Shown one piece after another: positions 16,196-23,691 of a stretch of 32,729 nt of DNA. Origin of the DNA: JAKLHL01 sp964411885. Its GTDB lineage: Bacteria > Bdellovibrionota > JAFGOL01. Every line of letters starts with the position of its first letter. Position 1 is the stretch's first letter. Both the position numbers and the translations under genes were made by a program. Where the stretch lies: contig CAYPMK010000015.1 of the NCBI GenBank assembly GCA_964411885.1, positions 1 to 32,729 on the forward strand, given 5' to 3'. A model generated the notes under the pieces. The model saw only the letters and a list, made by a program, of their open reading frames with translations, was not told the DNA's origin and searched no databases.

Positions 16196-16894
16196 ATGGC
16201 GAAAAAGAAACCGGCTAAAAAGAAAGCCGTAAAAAAAGTTGCCAAAAAAGTTGCTAAAAAATCTTCAAAGAAGGTCGTTAAAAAAGCTTCTGTAAAGAAG
16301 ACAGAAAAGAAAAAACAATCAGTTAAGAAAGTAGCCAAGAAACCGGTGGCTAAGCCTGTAAAGAAACAGGTTAAACCAAAAAAGATAGAAAAAAAGATAA
16401 CCAAAAAACCGGTAAAAAAAATAGAAAAGAAAATAGAAAAAAAAGTTGAAAAGAAGTTAGAGAACAAAATAGAGAAAAAAACAACTAAGAGCATCTCTCC
16501 AGCAAAAGCTGCCCCAATAGCAGCTTTTATAGATGATGAGAATGTACATACTATAGATGATTTTGTAGAAGAAAGACCTTTCAAGAAAGAGAGTCCTCTT
16601 TTATTAGATGAAGATGAAGATATAGTTGATGCAGATTTTATGGATGATGATGACGACAATATAGATGATGTTGCCAAAATAGGAGGCAAGAAGGATAAGG
16701 ATGAGTTTTCAGAAGATTACACCATAGAAGACGACAGAAGTTGGTCGGAAGATGAGTATGAAGCTGGTGATGTAGTAGAAACCCCAGAAGAAGACGTAGA
16801 AGATGACGATGAAACAGAAGAAGAGGAAGAAGATTATATAGAAGAAGATGACGATGATGAAGACGACCCTTACAGAAGAGGCGGATTTTATTGA
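16196..16894 (+). CDS. basic/acidic two-part protein with histone H1-like N-terminal half
   Basis: A 232-residue low-complexity protein. Residues ~2-105 are almost only Lys, Ala, Val, Pro and Ser in repeats such as 'KKPAKKKAVKKVAKKVAKK' and 'KKPVKKIEKKIEKKVEKK', as in bacterial H1-like DNA-binding proteins. Residues ~118-222 are strongly acidic, with 'DEDEDIVDADFMDDDDDN' and long Glu/Asp runs, and the end is 'YRRGGFY'. GAGGAGG (16181-16187) lies 8 nt before the ATG at 16196; a TTG two codons earlier is too close. The basic half probably binds DNA or RNA, and the acidic half may compete with it or bind a partner. Many A-runs in the first half could promote slippage. Its TGA overlaps the convergent fumarase beta stop by 7 bp. 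Confidence 0.75.
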   Translation: MAKKKPAKKKAVKKVAKKVAKKSSKKVVKKASVKKTEKKKQSVKKVAKKPVAKPVKKQVKPKKIEKKITKKPVKKIEKKIEKKVEKKLENKIEKKTTKSISPAKAAPIAAFIDDENVHTIDDFVEERPFKKESPLLLDEDEDIVDADFMDDDDDNIDDVAKIGGKKDKDEFSEDYTIEDDRSWSEDEYEAGDVVETPEEDVEDDDETEEEEEDYIEEDDDDEDDPYRRGGFY

Positions 16895-17406
16895 TCAAAT
16901 ATAGAACGGCCTTTTGAATCTATTGCCGTTAACAGTAATAATCCCGAGGCGGTGAATTCATATATCGCCTCGGGACCAAGTTCCTTGAATGCCACGATTT
17001 TCCCCTTTGTGAAATGTTTTGAAAGATAGGCTGATACACCAGACATGAGAATAAAATAAGGTGTCTTATTCTTTTTTATTATATCTATTGCAGTGCTGCT
17101 TCTCTTGCCTTTACCAATCGTTGCAAGTACACCATTAGATGTTAGTAATTCAAGTCCAGCATCCATCCTTTTGCTGGTTGTAGGTCCTATTACAACTTTT
17201 TTTGACATGGTAGGTGCAGCATATAATATTATCTTATCTTTGATGTTTATTGATAGTTTCCCCTTTTTTTTATATTCATCTATTAGTTTTTTTTGAGAAG
17301 AGTCTCTCATTGTTACCAGTATTCCGCTATAAGAGATCCATTCACCTGCTTTGAGGTCTTTTAATTTGTAATGGTCTTTGCTTGTTATGTTTATTGGTGC
17401 TTTCAT
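16888..17406 (-). CDS. class I fumarate hydratase, beta (C-terminal) subunit
   Basis: A 172-residue beta subunit of the two-subunit Fe-S fumarase family (also seen in tartrate dehydratase). It reads 'LKAGEWISYSGILVTMRDSSQKKL', then 'IILYAAPTMSKKVVIGPTTSKRMDAGLELL' with the conserved G-P-T-T-S-x-R-M, and 'FKELGPEAIYEF' near the end. The ATG at 17406 forms an ATGA overlap with the alpha stop; an upstream start would lie inside alpha. It works with the alpha subunit to interconvert fumarate and malate in the cytoplasm. A 9-bp GC-rich inverted repeat (16943-16974) lies in its last 90 bp of coding sequence. Confidence 0.92.
   Translation of the reverse strand: MKAPINITSKDHYKLKDLKAGEWISYSGILVTMRDSSQKKLIDEYKKKGKLSINIKDKIILYAAPTMSKKVVIGPTTSKRMDAGLELLTSNGVLATIGKGKRSSTAIDIIKKNKTPYFILMSGVSAYLSKHFTKGKIVAFKELGPEAIYEFTASGLLLLTAIDSKGRSIFDQ
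16943..16974. repeat. GC-rich inverted repeat inside fumarase beta
   Basis: CCCGAGGCG (16943-16951) pairs perfectly with CGCCTCGGG (16966-16974) around a 14-nt loop that contains the palindrome TGAATTCA. It lies within the coding region, about 50 bp beyond the convergent basic/acidic gene's stop. No T-run follows on either strand, so a terminator role is weakly supported. Confidence 0.6.
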
Positions 17407-18251
17407 AGATTGATAGAACCTCTTCGTGCTGAGTGACATAATATGCTTACTCCAACAGCGAGTGTTGCTATATGCCTTGGTAGTGCTTCTATGAATACAT
17501 CTAGGGCTGTTATATTCCCTTTAAGTCCCATTACACCTATTCCAAGTTTGTTTATTTCTTTTTTTAGCTCTTCTTCTTTTTTTGCATAATATTTGTTTGG
17601 ATGTCTATTTCCTATTCGTCTTAATAAAGCTTTCTTTGAATATAAAATAGCTTTGTCTGCTGTGCCGCCTATAGCTATTCCTACTATTATAGGAGGACAC
17701 GCATTCATTGCTTTTTCTTTTATAAGTGACATTACAACCTTTTTTATACCTTCAAATCCATCTGCAGGATCGAGCATAAAAAGCCCTGTAGCGTTTTCAC
17801 TACCTCCACCCTTGGCTAAATAAGATATTTTTATCCCGTCGGAATTTTTAAGTTCCATGCTTATAGATGCAGGAGTGTTGAACTTGGAGTTTTTGCCATT
17901 TAGTGGGTCGTCTATTATAGATGGCCTTAACAATTTACTTTTATATGCTTTTTTTAAACCTTTATTTATAAGAATATCAATGTTCGTTTTTGTCTTTATA
18001 TTTTTACCAAATTCGACGAAAAAACATGATATACCTGTATCTTGACATAAAGCCAATTTTTGTTCCTTGGCAATCTTTGCGTTCTTGTTTATTATATCCA
18101 ATAGATCTTTTTCTTGACGAGCATTGCTTTGCTTTTGTGCTTTATATAGAGCCTCTTTTATGTCTTTTGGTAATTCAAGATTATGATTTATTACAAGATC
18201 ACACACCTTATTTATTATGATGTTATCGTCGATTATTCTTGTTTTAGGCAA
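17403..18251 (-). CDS. class I fumarate hydratase, alpha (N-terminal) subunit
   Basis: A 282-residue alpha subunit that carries the oxygen-sensitive [4Fe-4S] cluster. The three expected cysteines are in 'LALCQDTGISCFF', 'AMNACPPIIVGIAIGGTADKA' and 'CHSARR'. 'AKGGGSENATGLFMLDPADG' is the conserved glycine-rich segment. A longer frame begins with a TTG at 18296, but the TTG at 18251 (protein start 'MPKTRIIDD') is preceded by AGAGGT at correct spacing and gives the usual family length, so it is preferred. The beta gene follows with an ATGA overlap. Tartrate dehydratase is a paralogous alternative; fumarase is the commoner function. Confidence 0.92.
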   Translation of the reverse strand: MPKTRIIDDNIIINKVCDLVINHNLELPKDIKEALYKAQKQSNARQEKDLLDIINKNAKIAKEQKLALCQDTGISCFFVEFGKNIKTKTNIDILINKGLKKAYKSKLLRPSIIDDPLNGKNSKFNTPASISMELKNSDGIKISYLAKGGGSENATGLFMLDPADGFEGIKKVVMSLIKEKAMNACPPIIVGIAIGGTADKAILYSKKALLRRIGNRHPNKYYAKKEEELKKEINKLGIGVMGLKGNITALDVFIEALPRHIATLAVGVSILCHSARRGSINL

Positions 18252-18393
18252 ATTAACCTCTTTTGTTAGGACCCGCCAAGAAAACAAGTTTGTCAATCGC
18301 TTATTTGGGCCCGAATCATTATTTATGATCTATCTACTATTATATTAGAATTATTGAATTTTGAAAAAAAATAAAAAAAATAATTTTTGGGCG

Positions 18394-18422
18394 TTGACAA
18401 GATACTTAAGGCTTACTATATC
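18394..18422 (+). promoter_or_regulatory. sigma70-type promoter of the DnaA-domain-I gene
   Basis: A perfect TTGACA (18394-18399), a 17-nt spacer and TATATC (18417-18422) lie just upstream of a strong GAGGGGGGAG ribosome-binding site and the GTG at 18456. The predicted transcription start, near 18429, is downstream of a longer possible start at 18387, which argues against that longer version. Confidence 0.65.
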
Positions 18423-18455
18423 TGCACACACTTAAATACCGAGGGGGGAGAGAAA

Positions 18456-19049
18456 GTGACGGTTTCATCTGCTTTAAGGAATTGCAACTCTTATTTCCAG
18501 ATAGTTGAAAGGTATTCTGCTCTTTTAAGAAAGATGTCGTTCATCCATTCAGAGGTGATTAAAGAATTTGCGACAGATATAGAAGCATGTATAGGCAAGA
18601 TAGAGTCCTTGATGTTAGAAGTTGAGAATTCTGATAACAAGACTCAGGCCATATTTGAACTTAGAAGACTTATATTTAAACTAGAAGATATAATAGACCA
18701 CAAAGTAATTCAAAAATACAATCAGTTGATAGATGGTGGAGTTTCAACAGTTGCAAGTAATATAAGTAATGCAATTAGTAGTGCTAGCGCGCCACAAACT
18801 AACGGCTTTAAACAGCCAAAGGACGTTTGGGACAGTGTAAGCTCTTACCTACAGAACCACCTTAACGTACATACATATAATGTATGGGTTAAGCCAATCG
18901 AATATCATTCATGCGACAATAAAAAGATAAAGATCGTTGTCCAAAACCAGTTCTACAAGAATTGGCTCGAAGAACATTGTTCTAAATTGATTAAAAAGCA
19001 TCTTAATGATATAAATGTTGATTACGAGATAGCGTTCGTAACTGAATAG
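18456..19049 (+). CDS. DnaA domain I-only protein with unrecognised helical N-terminus
   Basis: A 197-residue protein starting at GTG 5 nt after a GAGGGGGGAG sequence. The C-terminal ~75 residues, 'VWDSVSSYLQNHLNVHTYNVWVKPIEYHSCDNKKIKIVVQNQFYKNWLEEHCSKLI', match DnaA domain I: the W-x-x-x-x-x-x-L start, the central 'T-x-x-x-W-x-x-P', and the 'V-x-N-x-F-x-x-x-W-L' strand-helix. No AAA+ or HTH domain follows, so it cannot itself be an initiator. Residues ~1-95 are predicted helical ('YFQIVERYSALLRKMSFIHSEVIKEF' then two more helices) and match nothing I recognise, followed by a Ser/Asn/Gly linker. Domain I mediates DnaA self-association and DnaB/DiaA contact, so a regulator of replication initiation is possible. 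It lies 15 nt before bamD. Confidence 0.72.
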   Translation: MTVSSALRNCNSYFQIVERYSALLRKMSFIHSEVIKEFATDIEACIGKIESLMLEVENSDNKTQAIFELRRLIFKLEDIIDHKVIQKYNQLIDGGVSTVASNISNAISSASAPQTNGFKQPKDVWDSVSSYLQNHLNVHTYNVWVKPIEYHSCDNKKIKIVVQNQFYKNWLEEHCSKLIKKHLNDINVDYEIAFVTE

Positions 19050-19064
19050 TAAAAGGTGTTTTAA

Positions 19065-19823
19065 ATGCGTTCTTATTTTATCACTGGTACGATTACCGGT
19101 CTTATTCTGATGTTTTTGAGCTCTTGTTCTAATATAGAGAACATACAAGGAGCAGATAAAGCTGAAACTTTTTATCTTAGAGGAGAAGCCTATTTTAAGG
19201 AGTCTTCTTTTGAGCAGGCTATAGAAAAATTTAATCTGGTAAAGAATAAATTCCCTTATAGTAAATATGCTGTTGATGCAGAGCTAAGGATAGCTGATTC
19301 TTATTATGCTAAGGCTGATTATGTGGCGGCACAAAAACAATATGAGCTTTTTTCTGAGTTCCACCCAACAGATGCAAGAAGGGATTATGCTGTTTTTCAA
19401 AGCGGGATGAGTTATTATGAACTTATGCCGTCTGCAGTAGACAGGGACCTAAGCTATGGTCCAGAAGCTTTACAGGATTTTAAATCGCTAATGGAGATCT
19501 TTCCTAATTCGATATATTTTAAGGATGCACTTAACAAATATACAGAGATACGCACAAAACTTGCAGAAAAAGAAATGTATATAGGTAAGTTCTATTTAAG
19601 AAAAGATCAGTACGAAGCGGCTTTAGGAAGATACGTTGGCGTTATAAATAATTATAGCGGACTAGGTCCAGAGGAAGACGCTTATGTAGAAGCTGTAAAG
19701 TGTCTCATTAAATTAGATAGAAAAGATGATGCGAAATATTATTTAGATTTGTATCAAGCAGGACATCCCAGCGGTAAACACATAACATGGGTAAATAAGA
19801 CAAAAGCGGAGCTTGATAAATGA
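19065..19823 (+). CDS. bamD: outer-membrane assembly lipoprotein BamD
   Basis: A 252-residue lipoprotein with signal peptide 'MRSYFITGTITGLILMFLSSC', where LSSC is the lipobox (cysteine at ~21). TPR repeats then begin 'AETFYLRGEAYFKESSFEQAIEKFNLVKNKFPYSKYAVDAELRIADSYYAKADYVAAQKQYELFSEFHP', the arrangement seen in BamD. 'IYFKDALNKYTEIRTKLAEKEMYIGKFYLRKDQYEAALGRY' is the characteristic later repeat. It is a periplasm-facing component of the BAM complex that inserts beta-barrels such as those elsewhere in this window. AAAAGGTG lies before the ATG. Its stop overlaps the next TPR gene by ATGA. Confidence 0.9.
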   Translation: MRSYFITGTITGLILMFLSSCSNIENIQGADKAETFYLRGEAYFKESSFEQAIEKFNLVKNKFPYSKYAVDAELRIADSYYAKADYVAAQKQYELFSEFHPTDARRDYAVFQSGMSYYELMPSAVDRDLSYGPEALQDFKSLMEIFPNSIYFKDALNKYTEIRTKLAEKEMYIGKFYLRKDQYEAALGRYVGVINNYSGLGPEEDAYVEAVKCLIKLDRKDDAKYYLDLYQAGHPSGKHITWVNKTKAELDK

Positions 19824-20554
19824 CGATAGAAAATCCTACTAGTATCTTTAAAGAGGTAAAAAGACTTATCTCTATTAATGATCTTCGTCAGGCTAAAATT
19901 TTGCTTCAACCCTTAATAACAGAAATAGGTGATGATTATAGAGTTTATGCCTTGTTGGGCGTCGTGTATCATAAGGAAGGAAATTTCCCTAGAGCAGTAA
20001 AGAACTATAATAGAGCATTAGAACTAAATTCATTAGACACAGAAACAGCGATTAATCTTTCTCTTATTTATAATGACCTTGGACGCTATGAACAGGGCGC
20101 ACAACTTTATGCTAAGGCTGTTGGATTAATGAAGAATGAAAGGATAGAAAAAAGTGATCTCGTAGACGAAACAGAAGACGTTAACTATATGTTTGCCAAT
20201 CAACATGCAAGTCTTGGAGAATTATATCTTAGATACAACAAGGCAGAAGATGCTTTTAGAGAATTTGAAAAAGCATTATCCTTATCACCAAGGATGTATC
20301 ATGTTTATGCAGACATGGCTGAATGTCTTTCTAGAATGGGCCACAGAAAACAAGCTATAAAGAACCTTAAGACACTAAAATTAAAAAGTCCTGATATATA
20401 CGAAGCTAGAGTAAAACTCGGGCATCTTCTTTTCCTTGAGGGAGAGATTGGACCTGCTGTAGAGGAATGGGACTCCGTAATAAAGGATAACCCCTCTAAT
20501 TTAGAAGCCAAAATGTATCTTAAAATGGCAAAAGAAGAAGCCATACTGCCTTGA
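19820..20554 (+). CDS. tetratricopeptide repeat protein
   Basis: A 244-residue protein made mostly of TPR units and without an obvious signal peptide, so probably cytoplasmic. Units include 'YRVYALLGVVYHKEGNFPRAVKNYNRALELNS', 'TETAINLSLIYNDLGRYEQGAQLYAKAVGL', 'ASLGELYLRYNKAEDAFREFEKALSLSP' and 'YEARVKLGHLLFLEGEIGPAVEEWDSVIKDNPSNLEAKMYL'. The ATGA overlap with bamD shows coupling. TPR proteins are protein-interaction scaffolds; the partner is not evident. The pal promoter -35 overlaps its stop codon. Confidence 0.85.
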   Translation: MTIENPTSIFKEVKRLISINDLRQAKILLQPLITEIGDDYRVYALLGVVYHKEGNFPRAVKNYNRALELNSLDTETAINLSLIYNDLGRYEQGAQLYAKAVGLMKNERIEKSDLVDETEDVNYMFANQHASLGELYLRYNKAEDAFREFEKALSLSPRMYHVYADMAECLSRMGHRKQAIKNLKTLKLKSPDIYEARVKLGHLLFLEGEIGPAVEEWDSVIKDNPSNLEAKMYLKMAKEEAILP

Positions 20555-20578
20555 CATAACGATAGACTGTTATATATT
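20551..20578 (+). promoter_or_regulatory. promoter of pal
   Basis: TTGACA (20551-20556), a 16-nt spacer and TATATT (20573-20578) give a near-consensus sigma70 promoter. The -35 overlaps the TGA of the preceding TPR gene. A leader of about 40 nt precedes pal. This allows pal to be expressed independently of the bamD transcript. Confidence 0.7.
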
Positions 20579-20626
20579 GCGCTTAATAAAAGTTAATTAT
20601 AAAAAAGTTTTTTGGAGGATAAAAAA

Positions 20627-21097
20627 ATGAAAAAATTATTAGTAATTGCTGCCATGACAGCTTTTGTATTTGGTGCTTGCTCACAAAAAGATGCAAATAC
20701 TGGATCAACAACTTCAGCTAAGGATGTTTATGGTGCAAGGGGTAGTGATGCTGGCCAAGCTGGTGCATTAAAGACAGTTAATTTTGATTATGATAGTGCT
20801 AATATTACAACTACAGGCAAAGCTATATTAAAGGCTAATGCTGAGTGGCTAAAAGCTAACACAAATGTGAAAGTTCAAATAGAAGGTCACTGTGACAGCA
20901 GAGGTACTATTGAATACAACATAGCACTAGGCGAAAGAAGAGCTATATCAGTAAAGAACTATCTTGCTGGTCTTGGAGTGAAGAAAGAGAACATGAGTAC
21001 AATAAGCTATGGCGAAGAAAGACCTCTTGATGGAGCAGAAACAGAAGCTGCATGGGCTAAGAACAGGAGAGGGAACTTCGTAGTAGTTCAAAAGTAA
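20627..21097 (+). CDS. pal: peptidoglycan-associated lipoprotein Pal
   Basis: A 156-residue outer-membrane lipoprotein. The signal peptide 'MKKLLVIAAMTAFVFGAC' has a lipobox ending in Cys18. After a short Ser/Thr/Ala linker, an OmpA-like peptidoglycan-binding domain starts 'VNFDYDSANITTTGKAILKANAEWLKANTNVKVQIEGHCDSRGTIEYNIALGERRAISVKNYL' and ends 'SYGEERPLDGAETEAAWAKNRRGNFVV'. The D-x-x-G-x-x-x-x-N-x-x-L-x-x-x-R-A motif that binds diaminopimelate is present. GGAGG lies 8 nt before the ATG. It has its own promoter and is followed by a terminator-like hairpin inside the next gene. TolA, TolB, TolQ and TolR are not in the window. Confidence 0.95.
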   Translation: MKKLLVIAAMTAFVFGACSQKDANTGSTTSAKDVYGARGSDAGQAGALKTVNFDYDSANITTTGKAILKANAEWLKANTNVKVQIEGHCDSRGTIEYNIALGERRAISVKNYLAGLGVKKENMSTISYGEERPLDGAETEAAWAKNRRGNFVVVQK

Positions 21098-21101
21098 ACT
21101 A

Positions 21102-21845
21102 ATGTCGTTATTAAAAGAACTCTATAGGGGGAATAGCTTAGGCTCTTCCCCCATTTTTATTCTATGTTTGTTAACTTGTCTTATATTGTATTCTCCATCT
21201 TGTGTTACGATGGGAGAAACAAAATCAACTAATGAAGAAATAAGAACCTCCATAGATGAGTTAAGATTAAGTTCTACTAACAATACTCAAGCAATAGAGG
21301 AATTAAGAGCCGAAAATGATAAACTTAAGGGAGAGATAGAAAAACTTAATTTTACTATAAAACAACTTGAGATCTCTTTTGATGAAAAGTTAAAAACACA
21401 AGAACATAAAGAGGTAGCTAAACCAAATTTAGAAAAAGAAGCACAAACAGGCTTAGAAACAGAGACAGATATTGCGTCTATAGATATTGATAAAAGATAT
21501 AAAACCGCCAGAAAGTTTCATGATGAGAAGAACTATGTAGAGGCTGAAAAGTATTATGCCTCTATGCACAACTCTCCTTCTAAGTGGTATGAGGAGAGAG
21601 CAATGTATTACATGGGTATTATGTACTACGATAATAAAGAGTATGGAAAAAGTGTTGTAGCTTTACAGGAGTTTATAGATAAGTATCCTAGCTCAAAGAA
21701 TGTTCCATCTGCTATTTATACACAAGGAGAATCTTTATTAGCTCTAGACAGAACTGACGAGGCAAAACTTTTCTTTGAAGATCTTATAACTAGATTCCCA
21801 AAATCTAACGAGGCTAAAGAGGCAAAAAAAAGGCTTAAGAAATAA
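21102..21845 (+). CDS. CpoB/YbgF-like coiled-coil and TPR lipoprotein
   Basis: A 247-residue exported protein. A hydrophobic segment 'PIFILCLLTCLILYSPSC' ends in a possible lipobox cysteine at residue ~34. A coiled coil follows ('NEEIRTSIDELRLSSTNNTQAIEELRAENDKLKGEIEKLNFTIKQLEISF', ~42-105). C-terminal tetratricopeptide repeats include 'YKTARKFHDEKNYVEAEKYYASM', 'MYYMGIMYYDNKEYGKSVVALQEFIDKYPSSKNVPSAIYTQGESLLALDRTDEAKLFFEDLITRFPKSNEAKEAKKRL'. Coiled coil plus TPR directly after pal is the usual layout of YbgF/CpoB, which links the Tol-Pal system to cell-wall synthesis. No good ribosome-binding site precedes the ATG, and a terminator hairpin occupies its codons 9-17. Confidence 0.8.
   Translation: MSLLKELYRGNSLGSSPIFILCLLTCLILYSPSCVTMGETKSTNEEIRTSIDELRLSSTNNTQAIEELRAENDKLKGEIEKLNFTIKQLEISFDEKLKTQEHKEVAKPNLEKEAQTGLETETDIASIDIDKRYKTARKFHDEKNYVEAEKYYASMHNSPSKWYEERAMYYMGIMYYDNKEYGKSVVALQEFIDKYPSSKNVPSAIYTQGESLLALDRTDEAKLFFEDLITRFPKSNEAKEAKKRLKK
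21127..21158 (+). terminator. pal terminator located inside the start of the CpoB-like gene
   Basis: GGGGGAA (21127-21133) pairs with TTCCCCC (21146-21152). An inner AGC/GCT pairing closes a TTAG loop, with one mismatch between the two stems. The sequence ATTTTTAT follows. This has the form of an intrinsic terminator 30 nt after the pal stop, yet it lies within the reading frame of the next gene, so it may act as a partial terminator (attenuator) that lowers CpoB relative to Pal. Confidence 0.72.
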
Positions 21846-21847
21846 AT

Positions 21848-22906
21848 ATGTCTGTTCGTGAACGATTAATATTGGGTATAGAGACTTCCTGCGATGAAAC
21901 TGCTTGTTCTATAGTAGATGACCATGGCAATGTGTTATCTAATGTTGTCTATACTCAAATAGACATGCATAAAAAATATGGTGGTATAGTACCAGAACTA
22001 GCTTCTAGGGACCATGCATTAAAGATAGAGCCTGTTGTTACAGAAGCTATTTCGAATGCAGGCTTAAGAACGTCTGACATAACACATCTTGGTGTTAGCT
22101 GTGGCCCCGGACTTTTAGGTTGTCTTTTGGTAGGGATATCTTTTTCTAAGGCATTTTGCATGGCAAACAATATTCCATTGATAGGAGTTGATCATATCAA
22201 GGCACATGTGATGTCTGTATTCATAAGAGCAAATAAGGACGACAATAAAAAACCCTCTTTCCCATTTTTGGGTTTAGTTGTCTCTGGTGGACATACAACT
22301 ATATATCTTGTGAATTCTTATGAAAAGATAATACCTTTGTCTTCTACAGTAGACGATGCGGCTGGGGAAGTTTTTGACAAAGTTGCAAGATATATTGGTC
22401 TTGGGTATCCCGGAGGCAAGGTGCTCAGCGATATAGCAAAAACTGGGGATGCTTTTAAGATTAAGTTCACAAAACCAGTTGTTAAGGACAGAGAAAATGA
22501 TTTTAGTTTTAGTGGATTAAAAACAGCAGCTATAAATTATTTTAGACCACTTGCTTCTTTGGACGGCAAGTTCGATCTATCAAGAAAAGAAATAATAGAT
22601 GGCATGGCTGGTATACAAGAAGCAATATGTAATACGATAGTTGAGAAACTTATTAAAGTGGCCAAACAACATCCTGTAAAGGATATAGTTATCGGCGGGG
22701 GTGTTGCCGCTAATTATAGATTAAGGGACCTTTTAAAAATAGAGGCTGAAAAAAATGGTTTTACAGCCTGGACAGTACCTGTAGCTTACTGTACTGATAA
22801 CGGTACAATGATAGCCAATATGGCAAGATTAATGGCAAGTAAATATCCAAACAATTTTACAAGTGAGATGGCTGCTCTTGCGGCCTATTCTACGACTAGA
22901 AAATGA
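21848..22906 (+). CDS. tsaD: tRNA N6-adenosine threonylcarbamoyltransferase
   Basis: A 352-residue TsaD/Kae1 protein that completes t6A37 synthesis in ANN-decoding tRNAs. It starts 'LILGIETSCDETACSIVDD', has the metal-binding H-x3-H as 'GVDHIKAHVMSVF' (~109-121), then 'PFLGLVVSGGHTTIYLV', 'DAAGEVFDKVARYIGLGYPGG', 'FSFSGLKTAAINYF' and 'DIVIGGGVAANYRLRDLL', closing with 'AYCTDNGTMIANMA', where the Asp of TDNG is the last metal ligand. It lies in the cytoplasm with TsaB/TsaE, not present here. Its stop overlaps the rsmA start by ATGA. Confidence 0.96.
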   Translation: MSVRERLILGIETSCDETACSIVDDHGNVLSNVVYTQIDMHKKYGGIVPELASRDHALKIEPVVTEAISNAGLRTSDITHLGVSCGPGLLGCLLVGISFSKAFCMANNIPLIGVDHIKAHVMSVFIRANKDDNKKPSFPFLGLVVSGGHTTIYLVNSYEKIIPLSSTVDDAAGEVFDKVARYIGLGYPGGKVLSDIAKTGDAFKIKFTKPVVKDRENDFSFSGLKTAAINYFRPLASLDGKFDLSRKEIIDGMAGIQEAICNTIVEKLIKVAKQHPVKDIVIGGGVAANYRLRDLLKIEAEKNGFTAWTVPVAYCTDNGTMIANMARLMASKYPNNFTSEMAALAAYSTTRK

Positions 22907-23691
22907 GTAATATTTTTAAAAAAAAGTCACTCGGTCAACACTTTCTTTGTGATACGAGCGCTGTGTCAAAGATAATTGAATCACTACATATAGACGATAC
23001 TTCGTTAATAATAGAAATAGGTCCTGGTGGGGCTGCTCTTACTTCACATTTATATGAAAGAAAGCCCAAAGAACTTATTCTTATAGAGAAAGACCAACGT
23101 TTTTACTACGATCTTTGTGTTAAATATCCAAAAGCAAGAATGTTTAATGAAGATGCGTGTACAATAGATATTTCACAACTTGTAAAGAACAAGGATGATC
23201 AATTTACTGTTGTAAGTAATCTTCCTTATAATGTTTCTACAGTTATATTAGAAAATCTTATTCGTTATAGAAACTATATACCAAGGATGGTCTTGATGTT
23301 CCAAAAAGAAGTAGGGCAAAGGATACTTGCACCTGTAAATAGTTCTGAATATGGAAGATTAACCTTGCTGGTCCAAGAATATTATAGAGCTAAAAAAGTT
23401 TTTATACTTAAACCGGGTAGTTTTTCTCCACCACCCAAAGTTGATTCTATCGTCGTTGAGTTGGAAAGGCTTGATGTCCCTTCTGTTAAAATTAGTAATA
23501 GGGAACTTTATGATAAGTTATTATCTGCGGTATTTAATCAAAGAAGAAAGATGCTTAGGAGGTCTTTAAAGTCCATCTTAAGAGATGACCAGATAACAAA
23601 GGTGCAAACGCTTACTGGTATTTCTCTTGATAAAAGACCACAGGAGCTTACGATACAAGAATATGCAAAAATAAGCAATACTTTGTCTTAA
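22903..23691 (+). CDS. rsmA: 16S rRNA dimethyladenosine transferase
   Basis: A 262-residue KsgA/RsmA enzyme that dimethylates two adjacent adenosines near the 3' end of 16S rRNA. It begins 'KKKSLGQHFLCDTSAVSKII', with the family's K-x-L-G-Q-x-F-L. Motif I for S-adenosylmethionine is 'IIEIGPGGAALTSHL', the acidic end of beta2 is 'LILIEKDQRF', and motif IV is 'VVSNLPYNVSTVILENL' (N-L-P-Y). Later 'MFQKEVGQRILA' and 'PGSFSPPPKVDSIVVEL' are also conserved. Translation is coupled to tsaD by ATGA. The downstream 250-bp spacer is extremely AT-rich. Confidence 0.95.
   Translation: MSNIFKKKSLGQHFLCDTSAVSKIIESLHIDDTSLIIEIGPGGAALTSHLYERKPKELILIEKDQRFYYDLCVKYPKARMFNEDACTIDISQLVKNKDDQFTVVSNLPYNVSTVILENLIRYRNYIPRMVLMFQKEVGQRILAPVNSSEYGRLTLLVQEYYRAKKVFILKPGSFSPPPKVDSIVVELERLDVPSVKISNRELYDKLLSAVFNQRRKMLRRSLKSILRDDQITKVQTLTGISLDKRPQELTIQEYAKISNTLS

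Noticed and set aside
16126..16689. A 187-codon minus-strand frame rich in Phe, Ser and Leu opposite the lysine-rich gene
   Set aside because: It is the mirror of AAA/AAG-rich codons, has no ribosome-binding site, and overlaps rimO and a clear gene with a strong start.
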